Assembly (NCBI GenBank): GCA_965243335.1
Contig: OZ251545.1
Span: 4,712,001 to 4,776,000, forward strand
DNA: 64,000 nt
From: JAJDXW01 sp965243335
GTDB lineage: Bacteria > Pseudomonadota > Gammaproteobacteria > HK1
Reading direction: 5' to 3'
Shown here: one piece after another, positions 1-6,974 of the stretch
How positions within the stretch are numbered: the stretch's first letter is position 1
How the letters are laid out: every line of letters begins with the position of its first letter
Notes under the pieces: generated by a model
The model's database searches: none
The model's input: only the letters and a program-made list of their open reading frames with translations
What the model was told of the DNA's origin: nothing
Program-made: the position numbers and the translations under genes

Positions 1-79
1 CGGCGGCGCCGGCGGCCGTCTTCTTGATGAAGCTCCGGCGCTGCATCGTGCCGCTCTCTGGTTTCGGGGTCGACGTCAT
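1..79 (-). CDS. Start of a Tat-exported protein (runs off left edge)
   Basis: The first 26 codons of a leftward gene are present. The leader reads MTSTPKPESGTMQRRSFIKK followed by an Ala/Gly-rich stretch, so it has the twin-arginine motif RRSFIK and the beginning of the hydrophobic core of a Tat signal peptide. The start at 79 is chosen because AGGAG lies 6 bases upstream; an internal ATG at 46 would still keep the RR motif. Folded-cofactor enzymes and many substrate-binding proteins (for example TRAP DctP types) use such leaders, but the mature protein lies outside the window and cannot be named. Confidence 0.7.
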   Translation of the reverse strand, partial: MTSTPKPESGTMQRRSFIKKTAAGAA

Positions 80-298
80 TCTTCGCTCCTCGTCTCGATG
101 GCCAATGGTTCCGAGGGAGGCCGGCTCCTTGCCTCCGGGCCTCCGGCGCGGGGCTCCGGCGGGCGCGCCCGCCAGCCGTTCGCGGGGCGCGCGGGGGCTC
201 CCGCCTCCCGCCGCGCCTTCCCGCCGTCTCGTGCGCACACGCGCCGCACCGGCGCGACGGCGCCGCTGCGGCATTGTTCGCCGAACCCCGCCAGAAAA

Positions 299-674
299 TC
301 AACTCTCCCGGAAGCTGCCTCCCCGAAGCTGCCTCGCGGGGCCGATCCGGGCCGCCCGGTCCACCTTGGCCGTGGCCCGGGTCTGGTACGGGAGGAAGCC
401 CCGGGTGCGGTCGCGCCACACCGGATCGAGCCCCGTCTGTCGCGTGCGTGCTCGATCTCGATAACTTCGTCCGCCAGGATCAGGGCGGCGAGGCCGCGCC
501 GCTGCGGCTTCCCCATCAGCTTCACCGGAGGGGTTCGGCAGGCGGCGTCTCGCGCTCCTCGTCCCGGCCTTCACCGTGAACCGCGCGAAGCCCAAGGCGC
601 GCTCCCTCGCCCGAAGCCGGGGGCCAGGACCATCGAGGGTCGTGCGCACGGTAGACGATCCCCCTGAACCGCAT
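299..674 (-). pseudogene. Broken RES-domain toxin
   Basis: An ATG at 674, 17 bases after the antitoxin stop, opens a frame beginning MRFRGIVYRAHDPRWSWPP and then SGEGARL. This is the typical N-terminus of RES-domain NAD-cleaving toxins (YRAHDPRW, PxSGEGA). The family continues with a GGRW/NPPG segment, but here the frame slips into unrelated reading and no RES C-terminus (xLWRW) is found down to 299. Fragments in other frames, such as LAALILADEVIEI near 450-520, look coding-like but I cannot assign them. I infer a toxin destroyed by indels. Positions 80-298 hold no gene I can support. Confidence 0.55.
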
Positions 675-691
675 CGAACGCCCGGCGCCTC

Positions 692-1087
692 TCAGGCATA
701 CCCGCCGGCCATGATCCGGTCGAGGTAGGCATGTACGTACCCTGCCTTGCCTTCGCGTACGAGCTGACCGGGCGTCTTGCCGGCGAACCCCGGCAACACC
801 TCCGAGCGGAACCAGGCATAGGCGACGAGTGGAGAGGATCCGGTATATGCCTCCACGCGGCGAAGGATCTCCACCACCTCCCGCAGCCGGGTCTGTGTCT
901 TCCGGGCCTGGACCCTCGACGTGCGCGAGAGCGCGTCCTGGCTGAGCCCCAGCGTGCCGGCGAGCTCGGCCTTCGTCGTGCGTAGCACGCCCGCGATGCG
1001 CGCGGGGGAGAATACCGGGGGGTCGCCGTCGACGAGCTCCTGAAGCCGCACCGCCGCGCCCCATGTCTTGAGGGGCCAGCGGGCCAT
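692..1087 (-). CDS. Xre/MbcA/ParS-type antitoxin
   Basis: A 131-residue protein. Residues about 30-60 form an Xre-like helix-turn-helix (TKAELAGTLGLSQDALSR). Residues about 75-131 match the MbcA/ParS/Xre C-terminal toxin-binding domain (DUF2384; AYAWFRSEVLPGFAGKTPGQLVREG). In this family the antitoxin binds the neighbouring RES toxin and represses the pair's promoter. It lies directly upstream of the broken RES gene on the same strand, the canonical order. ATG 1087 is chosen because the N-terminus then fits the family; the upstream spacer at about 1140-1195 is AT-rich for this genome and probably holds the promoter. With the toxin destroyed this is an orphan antitoxin. Confidence 0.75.
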   Translation of the reverse strand: MARWPLKTWGAAVRLQELVDGDPPVFSPARIAGVLRTTKAELAGTLGLSQDALSRTSRVQARKTQTRLREVVEILRRVEAYTGSSPLVAYAWFRSEVLPGFAGKTPGQLVREGKAGYVHAYLDRIMAGGYA

Positions 1088-1189
1088 CCTATCCGGTTCT
1101 TTCCGCTCGCACCGACAGCCGAGGCCGACCACGTGCGAAACTGATCTTGTACAGCAATAATTCGTTGATAAATCGAATGAAATCTCTTC

Positions 1190-1393
1190 CATGAGCACGC
1201 TGCCCCGCGGGCGCCATACTGTTCCCTCTCCGCACACAGTTCTACACGGCAAGGATCGCCGAGGCAGGTCACGGCGTCGAACGGCGTGCTCTTCCCGTTG
1301 GCGTTGGGGCCGACCAGGACGTGGAAGCGGTCGAACCGGACATCCACGTAGCGGAGGTAGCGGTAGTCGGGGGGCCTGGATGCGACGGATCAT
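1190..1393 (-). pseudogene. AAA-family ATPase, N-terminal stub with frameshift
   Basis: Reading left from 1393 the protein starts MIRRIQAP, and after one extra C near 1370 it continues as DYRYLRYVDVRFDRFHVLVG followed by PNANGKST (Walker A) and FDAVTCLGD. This is the N-terminus of the AAA_15/21-type ATPases often seen in islands and anti-phage loci. The similarity stops at about 1190-1250, where the antitoxin's upstream region begins, so only about 60 residues of a protein normally 350 or more long survive. It is both frameshifted and truncated. Confidence 0.6.
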
Positions 1394-1402
1394 GGCCGAG
1401 GT

Positions 1403-1566
1403 CTACGGGAGGGATTCCGGGCGGAGGGCGGAGGCGCCGCCCCGGGTGCGGACGTGGTTCTGGATGGACCCCAAGGCCGCGCGCTTCTCCGAGCCGCCCT
1501 CGGCGAGTTCAATCAGGGCCTGCACGACGCGGGCGAACAGCTCGTGGCGCCAGAGCCCTTGCGGAA
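1403..1566 (-). pseudogene. Unidentified coding-looking fragment cut by the IS element
   Basis: The leftward frame reads LPQGLWRHELFARVVQALIE and runs on for about 50 residues to a stop at 1403. The residue composition looks like a real helical protein and unlike the Arg/Pro-rich shadows around it. Its upstream part ends at the inverted repeat of the IS1595-like element, so it may be the distal piece of an interrupted gene. On the far side of the element, near 4121-4155, a leftward start reads MLTFIGWTLRQG, which could be the matching head. I cannot identify the protein, and the joining is inference. Confidence 0.3.
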
Positions 1567-1589
1567 GGATTACATCGAAAGTTATCCCA
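1567..1589 (+). repeat. Left terminal inverted repeat of the IS1595-like element
   Basis: The core ATCGAAAGTTATCCCA at 1574-1589 is matched in reverse complement at 4098-4113 with one mismatch. Outward similarity continues to the GG at 1567-1568. It lies 66 bases upstream of the transposase start chosen here. Confidence 0.75.
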
Positions 1590-1654
1590 CACTGGGTTGA
1601 CGGCGCGGGGTACTTTCCGGTAGATTCGCCCCGGATCAAGGGTTGGGACGGACG

Positions 1655-2623
1655 ATGGCAGGCGCGCCCGGCAAGGGTTTCCACCAAGGCATGAGCCTCA
1701 TCGAGGCCATGAAGATGTTCCCGGATGACGATGCGGCGGAGGCGTGGTTCATGCGTGTGCGCTGGCCTCACGGCCCCGCGTGTCCCGAGTGCGGTTCCAC
1801 GAACGTCCAGGCCGGCGCCGCCCACAAGATGCCGCTCCGTTGCCGGGAGCGGCAGTGCCGCAAGCGCTTCAGCGTCCGCTACGGGACGGTCATGCAGTCC
1901 TCGAAGCTCGGCTATCAGGTGTGGGCGATGGCCATCTACCTGTGCTTGGCCAGCCTCAAGAGCGTATCGAGCATGAAGTTGCACCGGGACCTCAACATCA
2001 CGCAGAAGTCGGCCTGGCGCCTGGCGCACCGGCTCCACAAGGCGTTCGAGGGCGGGGGCGGCATCTTCGTCGGCCCTGTCGAAATGGACGAAACGTGCAT
2101 GGGCGGGCGGCGAGCGAACATGCCGAAGTCGAAGCGTGAGCGCCTGGCGAGCCGCGGAGCGGTCGGAAAGACCGCGATCGTCGGAGCCAAGGATCGGGCC
2201 ACGAACCAAGTCCGCGCTCTGGTGGTCGAGCGTACCGACAAGGCCGCCATCCACGACTTCGTAGCGGAGCACGCCGACCCGGAGACAACCGTGTACTGCG
2301 ACGAGGCAGCGTTCCATGCGTCGCTCCTGAACCCGCATGAGGTAGCCAACCACAACAGCTCGAAGTACGTCCGGAGCGATGTCCACACCAACGGGGTTGA
2401 ATCGTTCTGGTCAATGTTCAAGCACGCCTGCAAGGGGGCCTTCCACAAGATGAGCCCGAAGCACCTGAACTGCTACGTCCGCGAATTCGCGGCCAAACAT
2501 AATCTCCGCGACCTCGATATCCTCGATCTCATGGGGGCCGTCGTCACTGGCATGGATGGGAAGCAGCTCAAGCACTACGCCTTGATCGCTCCCAACGGCC
2601 CCGACTCCGGCGCACGGTGCTAG
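1655..2623 (+). CDS. IS1595-family transposase (ISXO2-like DDE)
   Basis: A 322-residue transposase. The N-terminus has the family's helical head (SLIEAMKMFPDDDAAEAWF) followed by a zinc ribbon (CPECG at about 45 and CRERQCRKRF at about 70). The ISXO2-like catalytic domain shows VEMDETCMGG (first Asp), TVYCDEA (second Asp) and HTNGVESFWSMFK (the N/E third acidic region), then the typical SPKHL..YVREFAAKHN segment. Length and motif order fit an intact enzyme. ATG 1655 is used; TTG 1643 or ATG 1691 are alternatives, and none has a strong ribosome-binding site. The next gene starts 3 bases after its stop, so passenger genes are probably co-transcribed. Confidence 0.9.
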   Translation: MAGAPGKGFHQGMSLIEAMKMFPDDDAAEAWFMRVRWPHGPACPECGSTNVQAGAAHKMPLRCRERQCRKRFSVRYGTVMQSSKLGYQVWAMAIYLCLASLKSVSSMKLHRDLNITQKSAWRLAHRLHKAFEGGGGIFVGPVEMDETCMGGRRANMPKSKRERLASRGAVGKTAIVGAKDRATNQVRALVVERTDKAAIHDFVAEHADPETTVYCDEAAFHASLLNPHEVANHNSSKYVRSDVHTNGVESFWSMFKHACKGAFHKMSPKHLNCYVREFAAKHNLRDLDILDLMGAVVTGMDGKQLKHYALIAPNGPDSGARC

Positions 2624-2626
2624 ACC

Positions 2627-3316
2627 GTGGCGGCCGTTGTGTCCAAGGTACTGCAACTTCCACTTCCACGGCAGCAGCCGCAATACTCTCCCCTGAGCAG
2701 CGTATGGGAAGGGTCCGATGGCGAATTGCTCGAGGCCATGTTCGCGTTCTATCCGACCATCGACCCTGAGCCCATTCTCGACGCCACGCACAACGTAGGA
2801 CGTTTCTGGCAGGGGTCGACCCGCAATGTCGTTTCGATGGACATCGACCCGCAGTACGAACCGATGATCGTGGGCGACAACCGGGTGATGGACGGGGTAC
2901 CCGACAACGAGTACGGGGTTGTCATCTATGACCCTCCCCACGTCGGTCCACAGGGACGCGACAAGAGCACCAAGCGGTTCGATGTGGACTTCGGCGCCAC
3001 CATGCCTTGCGGCCCTGACGAGGGCTGGACCCTCAGCTACCTGTACCCGCCCTTTCTGGCGCAGGCGAAACGGGTGCTGAAGCCTGACGGACTTCTCCTG
3101 GCGAAGATCACTGACATGGTGAACAACCATCGTTCGCGGTGGGCGCATTGTGACTTCATGCGGATGGCGGAAGACGCGGGGTTCACGGTCTGCGATCTGA
3201 TCATCAAGATCAGGAACGGGCCGATGGTCTCGAACAAGTGGAAGATAGCTCATCACGCACGCAAGCGGCATTGCTTCTGGATCATCTGCCGGAACGGGGA
3301 CCGCTGCGAGCGGTAG
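2627..3316 (+). CDS. DNA methyltransferase of the IS-borne RM module
   Basis: A 229-residue SAM-dependent methyltransferase starting at GTG. Visible motifs: ILDATHNVGRFW (about 49-60) in the place of motif I; VSMDIDPQ, the acidic SAM-ribose strand; and VVIYDPPHVGPQG (about 104-116), the DPPY-type catalytic loop of amino-methyltransferases (N6-adenine or N4-cytosine). The late strand GLLLAKITD also fits. It lacks the PCQ and ENV motifs of C5-cytosine methylases, although the classical partner of Eco29kI is a C5 enzyme. The motif-I glycines are poorly conserved. I infer that it protects host DNA from the endonuclease encoded 6 bases downstream. Confidence 0.8.
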   Translation: MAAVVSKVLQLPLPRQQPQYSPLSSVWEGSDGELLEAMFAFYPTIDPEPILDATHNVGRFWQGSTRNVVSMDIDPQYEPMIVGDNRVMDGVPDNEYGVVIYDPPHVGPQGRDKSTKRFDVDFGATMPCGPDEGWTLSYLYPPFLAQAKRVLKPDGLLLAKITDMVNNHRSRWAHCDFMRMAEDAGFTVCDLIIKIRNGPMVSNKWKIAHHARKRHCFWIICRNGDRCER

Positions 3317-3322
3317 GCCCGG

Positions 3323-3907
3323 ATGCGGACCTACAACCCCCTCAGCGTGGACGAGTTGGGACGGAGCGCGGCTCTTGCCCTGATGGGGTACGAGCCGTCA
3401 GTCTTGCCCCCTGACGAGCATTTCGACGGTGCGGGCGTCTACACGATCCACTACGACGGCCCGTTTCCAGCCTACGCCGACATGGGCAACGAGCGGCCCA
3501 TCTACGTCGGCAAGGCCGAGCCATCGGGGAAGCGTCAAGGGCGAACGTCCGCACGGCGGTCCAGCCCGGTGCTCTACAAGCGACTCGCTGAACACGCTGG
3601 CTCGATCAGGGAGAGCGAGAATCTGGACCTCGATGACTTCGGATGTCGATGGCTCGTGCTCGATCCCATATGGATCGGACTCACCGAACAGGTCATGATC
3701 GCCCAATACCGTCCGATCTGGAATGTCGTGGTTGACGGTTTCGGTCTCCACGACCCAGGAAAAACTCGCCGGAGTCAACAACGATCCCGATGGGATACCC
3801 TGCACCCTGGACGCCTGTGGGCAGCCGAGCACACCAAACGCGAGGAAGGCCGAGAGGACATCCTTGCCGCCATCAAGGCGCATCGAACCGAGAGAGGGAC
3901 ACCATGA
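3323..3907 (+). CDS. Eco29kI-family GIY-YIG restriction endonuclease
   Basis: A 194-residue protein matching the Eco29kI family. It has the GIY-like strand GVYTIHYDG (about 38-46), the YIG-like strand PIYVGKAEPSG (about 60-70), the LYKRLAEHAGSI helix with its active-site Arg/His region, then LDLDDFGCRWLVLDPIWI, EQVMIAQYRPIWN (catalytic Glu) and the family C-terminal signature VVDGFGLHDPGK with WDTLHPGR. These enzymes cut short palindromic sites (Eco29kI: CCGCGG); the specificity here is unknown. The length is normal and no disruption is seen. It follows the methyltransferase by 6 bases and overlaps the next ORF by ATGA, so the three are translationally linked. Confidence 0.88.
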   Translation: MRTYNPLSVDELGRSAALALMGYEPSVLPPDEHFDGAGVYTIHYDGPFPAYADMGNERPIYVGKAEPSGKRQGRTSARRSSPVLYKRLAEHAGSIRESENLDLDDFGCRWLVLDPIWIGLTEQVMIAQYRPIWNVVVDGFGLHDPGKTRRSQQRSRWDTLHPGRLWAAEHTKREEGREDILAAIKAHRTERGTP

Positions 3908-4089
3908 CCGATACTCCCAAGCGCCCGCCGCCCCGCGTAGTGGAGATCGTAGACCCGTCGTATCAACCGTCGAAGGCGGACATGGAGGAAGAATTCGACG
4001 TACCGCCGATGACGCTGGAGGAGGCGGCACGGCGCGTCCTGGAGTCGGTGGAAGTGCGGACGATCCCCCGGCCCTGTCGCGCCGGCTGA
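3904..4089 (+). CDS. Small acidic protein coupled to the endonuclease gene
   Basis: A 61-residue ORF (begins MTDTPKRPPPRVVEIVDPSY) whose ATG overlaps the endonuclease stop as ATGA. The core VVEIVDPSYQPSKADMEEEF is followed by an acidic helix and ends RTIPRPCRAG. It has no membrane segment or catalytic motif. I have the impression that short proteins with this VVDPSYQPSK core are common near mobile DNA, but I know no function. Its place, last in the module just inside the right inverted repeat, suggests a role in controlling the nuclease or transposition; that is inference. Confidence 0.65.
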   Translation: MTDTPKRPPPRVVEIVDPSYQPSKADMEEEFDVPPMTLEEAARRVLESVEVRTIPRPCRAG

Positions 4090-4097
4090 CCGGGCCT

Positions 4098-4120
4098 TGG
4101 GACAACTTTCGATATTATCC
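4098..4120 (-). repeat. Right terminal inverted repeat of the IS1595-like element
   Basis: Reverse complement of 4098-4113 is ATCGAAAGTTGTCCCA, a 15/16 match to the left repeat core. It begins 8 bases after the stop of the small ORF. GC content drops sharply just outside it. Confidence 0.75.
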
Positions 4121-4148
4121 CCCTGCCTTAAAGTCCATCCTATGAACG

Positions 4149-4595
4149 TCAACATTTAACATCAGTATCATCGTCTACTGCACCTATCACCTGAACCACA
4201 GGATCTCCGATCTTTACATAACTCTCCTTCTCATCAAGATCTTCCCAGGTTTTCTCTTGAGTCTTCAAAGTTTCGTATTTTGTGACCCATTTGGGAGGCC
4301 CAAGAATCTGAGAAAGGAAACCGCTGTTTATATCACGGCCTCCAATATTGATTCTTTTGCTTCTATAGGTGGATGCCATAGAGAGTCTTGTTTCTACCCT
4401 TGAAATCTTGACTCTGACCTTTGGCCGTTCGATAGATCCTAATATTTCTCCCGTATCAGGATCTTCGATATCCGTTCCTTTTGGATCCATGACGTCGAAA
4501 TACATTCCAGGGGTTATTCCATTATCCAAACCCAAATTTATAACCAATTCTCGTGTATTGAGAATTTGCGCGACTTTTCCCCGGATCAGTGTCAT
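4149..4595 (-). CDS. Hypothetical protein, FlgT-C-like beta domain, low-GC
   Basis: A 148-residue soluble protein. The central part (VINLGLDNGITPGMYFDVMD, then DPDTGEILGSI and RVKISRVE) resembles the small beta domain of the FlgT C-terminal type, which has the same xLGxxxGIxxGxxFxV and DPxTGExLG motifs. It has no signal peptide. Codon use is AT-rich, completely unlike its neighbours. Its ATG overlaps the stop of the upstream membrane-protein gene (ATGA), so the two form an operon. The function is unknown; a substrate-binding or scaffold role beside the membrane partner is only a guess. Confidence 0.75.
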   Translation of the reverse strand: MTLIRGKVAQILNTRELVINLGLDNGITPGMYFDVMDPKGTDIEDPDTGEILGSIERPKVRVKISRVETRLSMASTYRSKRINIGGRDINSGFLSQILGPPKWVTKYETLKTQEKTWEDLDEKESYVKIGDPVVQVIGAVDDDTDVKC

Positions 4596-5053
4596 TGCTG
4601 GTTCTCCGTTCTGTTAGAGTGGATTTTTCTACTCAACTCGTCAACCTCTTCTGGGACGATATCTCTCCAATCCTCCAAGGCATCATCCGCAGTAGCTAAT
4701 TGTTCTATGATAATTACCTCGACTTTTTCCAAAGTTACATGAGGATCTTCATCCCGCGGACTTTTTGACATCGTGATGATGTTCGCTACTCGTGAAATAC
4801 TCATGTATAGAGATAAAAGCCGACGAAACGCAGACCGTGCATGTGGTTTGATGACTTCCCTGCCAGCCTGAGTAGCTGATTGTCGGCCGAAAATAAACGA
4901 TCCGAAAAGCCCCATGACCAAAGCAAAGATTTGCGAAAACACCAATTCCAAATTGGTCAAGTTACGTATGGTCGATACATAAATGAAAAATCCCAATATT
5001 CCTATGGAAGCCAGAACTAATAAAACAGGAGCAATATATTCAGATTTTTTCAT
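4592..5053 (-). CDS. Hypothetical two-TM membrane protein, low-GC
   Basis: A 153-residue protein with two N-terminal membrane helices (about 8-28 and 36-56, the second ending FALVMGLFGSFIFGRQSAT) and an acidic cytoplasmic helical tail rich in Glu/Asp. ATG 5053 is used. It overlaps the downstream gene by 4 bases and is itself overlapped by the stop of the decayed frame to its right. Codon use is AT-rich like its partner. I do not recognise a family. The two genes look like a recently acquired accessory operon. Confidence 0.72.
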   Translation of the reverse strand: MKKSEYIAPVLLVLASIGILGFFIYVSTIRNLTNLELVFSQIFALVMGLFGSFIFGRQSATQAGREVIKPHARSAFRRLLSLYMSISRVANIITMSKSPRDEDPHVTLEKVEVIIIEQLATADDALEDWRDIVPEEVDELSRKIHSNRTENQQ

Positions 5054-5482
5054 CGCAAGCCAATTCCTGTTGAAAACAGTTCATTATTTTGATTGGGTAT
5101 TTTTTTGTCCCTATCGCATCGTGCGGCGTTGATCGTGAATTTGGTCACATTCCCGATCTGCTCCAGCTTCGGCCGTCGTCCCGACAGACGCAGGCTGTCC
5201 CGCATCAGGTTCAGGGATCCCTCGCTCCGTGCTTCCATGAAGCTGCCGCTGGTCACGGTGCTCTTGTAGCCCGAATGAAGCCGGCGAGGAGCTGATTGTG
5301 GAGGACGGGCTGACAGCCGGCGTACGAGTTCTCCATGGTCAATGTCCCATAGAGTACCCTCGGGCTTTGGAACTCGATGCAGTCCGGGGACAACCGGGAT
5401 CTGAGAGCCCCGGGTCGTGCAGTTTTGAGAGACGACGGTGTCCCCGATCGCCTCCTGGAGCGCCCGGGCTACTTGGCTCGGA
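5050..5482 (-). pseudogene. Decayed second copy of the ATP-binding protein C-terminus
   Basis: The leftward frame carries RALQEAIGDTVVSQN, later TSGSFMEARSEGSLNLMRDS, then LRLSGRRPKLEQIGNVTKF. Each segment aligns with the better copy at 6261-6770 (RALQEAIVNAVVHRD, TGGSLMEARGEGFLNLVRGS, LRLSGRRPELEQIGDAAKL). The nucleotide match spans about 5128-5500 versus 6330-6700. Indels scramble the middle, conserved glycines are lost and base use has drifted toward AT. Its stop overlaps the ATG of the low-GC membrane gene. Confidence 0.65.
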
Positions 5483-5660
5483 TGGCTGCACCGGCTGTCT
5501 CTACCCTTCTGGAAGAACATCGGGGCCTGGGGGAGAGACCCGCGCACCGTCCGCGTATGGGCGATCTGCTCTGGCAGCGGTTCGGGGACTCGCTCGCAGT
5601 ACGCCACGCGACGATCCGGGGCATCGTGCTCGCGCGAACCGAAGTCGTTTTCGTCCTGCT

Positions 5661-5876
5661 TCACGTCTCGCTGCCGTCCGTGTTTCGCCCTTGCGGCAGG
5701 CACTTCCGGCCCGGCGTCTCCCAGACGATCTCTCCGTCCCTGAACATCACCACCGTCCGCCCGGCCGCCGCGGCTTCCCGGCGGACGCGCTCGGCGGCTC
5801 GGAGCAAGGCCGCGCCGACGCCCGCGAGGCCCGGGCCGCCAAGCTCTCCGGGTGATGTCCGGTCATGTGCGCTCAC
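5661..5876 (-). CDS. Small partner protein of the zeta-type kinase
   Basis: A 71-residue protein containing LRAAERVRREAAAAGRTVVM and FRDGEIVWETPGRK. Small proteins of this shape (helical N-terminus, then xVVxxDGxIVWE) are common immediate companions of zeta-like kinases in proteobacteria and are presumed antitoxin-like partners. Its ATG overlaps the kinase stop (ATGA). The last 15 or so residues after ETPGRK look like frameshifted tail. It is small but the core is intact. Confidence 0.5.
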   Translation of the reverse strand: MSAHDRTSPGELGGPGLAGVGAALLRAAERVRREAAAAGRTVVMFRDGEIVWETPGRKCLPQGRNTDGSET

Positions 5877-6260
5877 CGCCTGCCTCCTTCGGCTAGCAGC
5901 ACCGGGGTGCTGCCCGAATTATCGTACAGCCTCCACCTGTCCACCAGATCACGGTACACGATCTCAAAATTGCGCCATCCTCTGGAAAAGCGTTGAACAA
6001 TCAGGGTGTTCGGTACGTCGTGGCCTCCACCCGAGACCCGGTGGGCGACCCGAGCGATCGCCATCTCGGGCGTCGGCAGGCGCAAGAAGAGCAGCTCGAC
6101 CCGGTAGCCCAGGGTTCGCCAGTAGGGGATCCGGCGCGCATGGCCGCGGCCGCTCAACGTGGTCTCGAAGGCGAAGCTGTCTCCTCTCCGCACGTGTTCG
6201 TCGATCTGCTGCAACGTCAGCCTGCCGGCCTGGACGGCGGCCAGAGTCGGACGGAAGGGG
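5873..6260 (-). pseudogene. Zeta-toxin-like kinase lacking its N-terminus
   Basis: The frame reads DDPFRPTLAAVQAGRLTL, then QQIDEHVRRGDSFAFETTLS, RGHARRIPYW, FLRLPTPEMAIARVAHRV, GGHDVP and YDNSG, the middle and C-terminal parts of zeta-type AAA kinases. The first 30-40 residues with the Walker A loop (GPNGAGKST in the family) are missing; at about 6260 the sequence switches to the end of the ATP-binding-protein gene. Without the P-loop it cannot bind ATP normally. Only a TTG at 6214 could start this frame internally. It overlaps its small partner gene. Confidence 0.7.
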
Positions 6261-6770
6261 TCATCGCTTGCCGGAATGCGGCGACGGAGGAGGCTGCGCG
6301 GTCTCGTTCTCCTCGTACTTCGCCGCGTAGATCGTGAGCTTGGCGGCGTCCCCGATCTGCTCCAGCTCCGGGCGTCGTCCCGACAGGCGCAGGCTGCCCC
6401 GCACCAGGTTCAGGAACCCCTCGCCCCGCGCTTCCATGAGGCTGCCGCCGGTCACCGCGCTCTTGTAGTCCCGCATGAAGCCGGCGAGGAGCTGGTTGCG
6501 GCGCACGGGCTGGCAGCCCGCGTACAGGTTCTCCACCGTCAACGTGTTGTAGAGCGCCCCCGGGTTCCGGAACTCGATCCGGTTGGGGAACCGCCGGATG
6601 ATGATCTGCGAGCCCCGGACCTCGTAATCCCGGTGGACGACGGCGTTCACGATGGCTTCCTGGAGCGCCCGGTCCGCGTAGCTCGGGTAGTCGTGCCGGC
6701 CGCCTCCATCCTTCCGGGAGAGGGTCGGGGTCAGGGGGAAGATCCGCAGGTACGTCACCGCCCGGGAGAA
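6261..6770 (-). pseudogene. C-terminal part of an AlbA/RecG-like ATP-binding transcriptional regulator
   Basis: The frame contains YADRALQEAIVNAVVHRDYE, IEFRNPGALYNTLTVENLY and NQLLAGFMRDYKSA, the ATP-binding C-terminal domain (HATPase_c_4 type) of the AlbA_2/Schlafen-like regulator family. The N-terminal AlbA domain is absent. Upstream of about 6700 the frame enters an unrelated stretch and then a dispersed repeat (6772-6800). No plausible start with a ribosome-binding site is seen, so I call it a 5'-truncated remnant although the retained part reads cleanly to a stop at 6261. Confidence 0.65.
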
Positions 6771-6771
6771 A

Positions 6772-6800
6772 GTGCGGGCGGGACACAAGCGTTCCCAGGG
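6772..6800. repeat. Dispersed REP-like repeat, half-unit
   Basis: This copy contains CGGGCGGGACACAAGCGTTC then CCAGGG, the same core seen at 35.0, 44.4 and 61.1 kb. It lies at the 5' break of the truncated ATP-binding-protein gene. Confidence 0.7.
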
Positions 6801-6974
6801 TCGTACCCGCACAAACGCCGCTGATCCGGTTCGGTCCGATCCGAATCCGGCGCCGAACCGGGGCTGCGGGCACAGTCGATTCCGTTGCATGGCCCTGCGA
6901 GCATGGCCCCGCGTGCTCTACACTCCCGCTTTGGCAATCGACCTCATTGGGGCCGCGAGGCGGTCGGGTCCGTC

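Larger units (their letters stand above)
1567..4120. mobile_element. IS1595-like transposable element carrying a restriction-modification module
   Basis: The element is bounded by imperfect terminal inverted repeats. The left repeat (1567-1589) contains ATCGAAAGTTATCCCA, and the right one (4098-4120, reverse complement) contains ATCGAAAGTTGTCCCA; about 20 of 23 positions match. Between them, all on the + strand and tightly packed, lie a transposase (1655-2623), a DNA methyltransferase (2627-3316), an Eco29kI-type endonuclease (3323-3907) and a 61-codon ORF (3904-4089). IS1595-family elements are known to carry passenger genes. I find no exact 8-bp target duplication; the flanks match 6 of 8 at best. 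Confidence 0.75.

Noticed and set aside
1555..4130. Target-site duplication of the IS1595-like element
   Set aside because: Best flank comparison gives only 6 of 8 matches (GGCAGGGG versus CGCAAGGG on the minus strand) and depends on the assumed ends, so no duplication is claimed.
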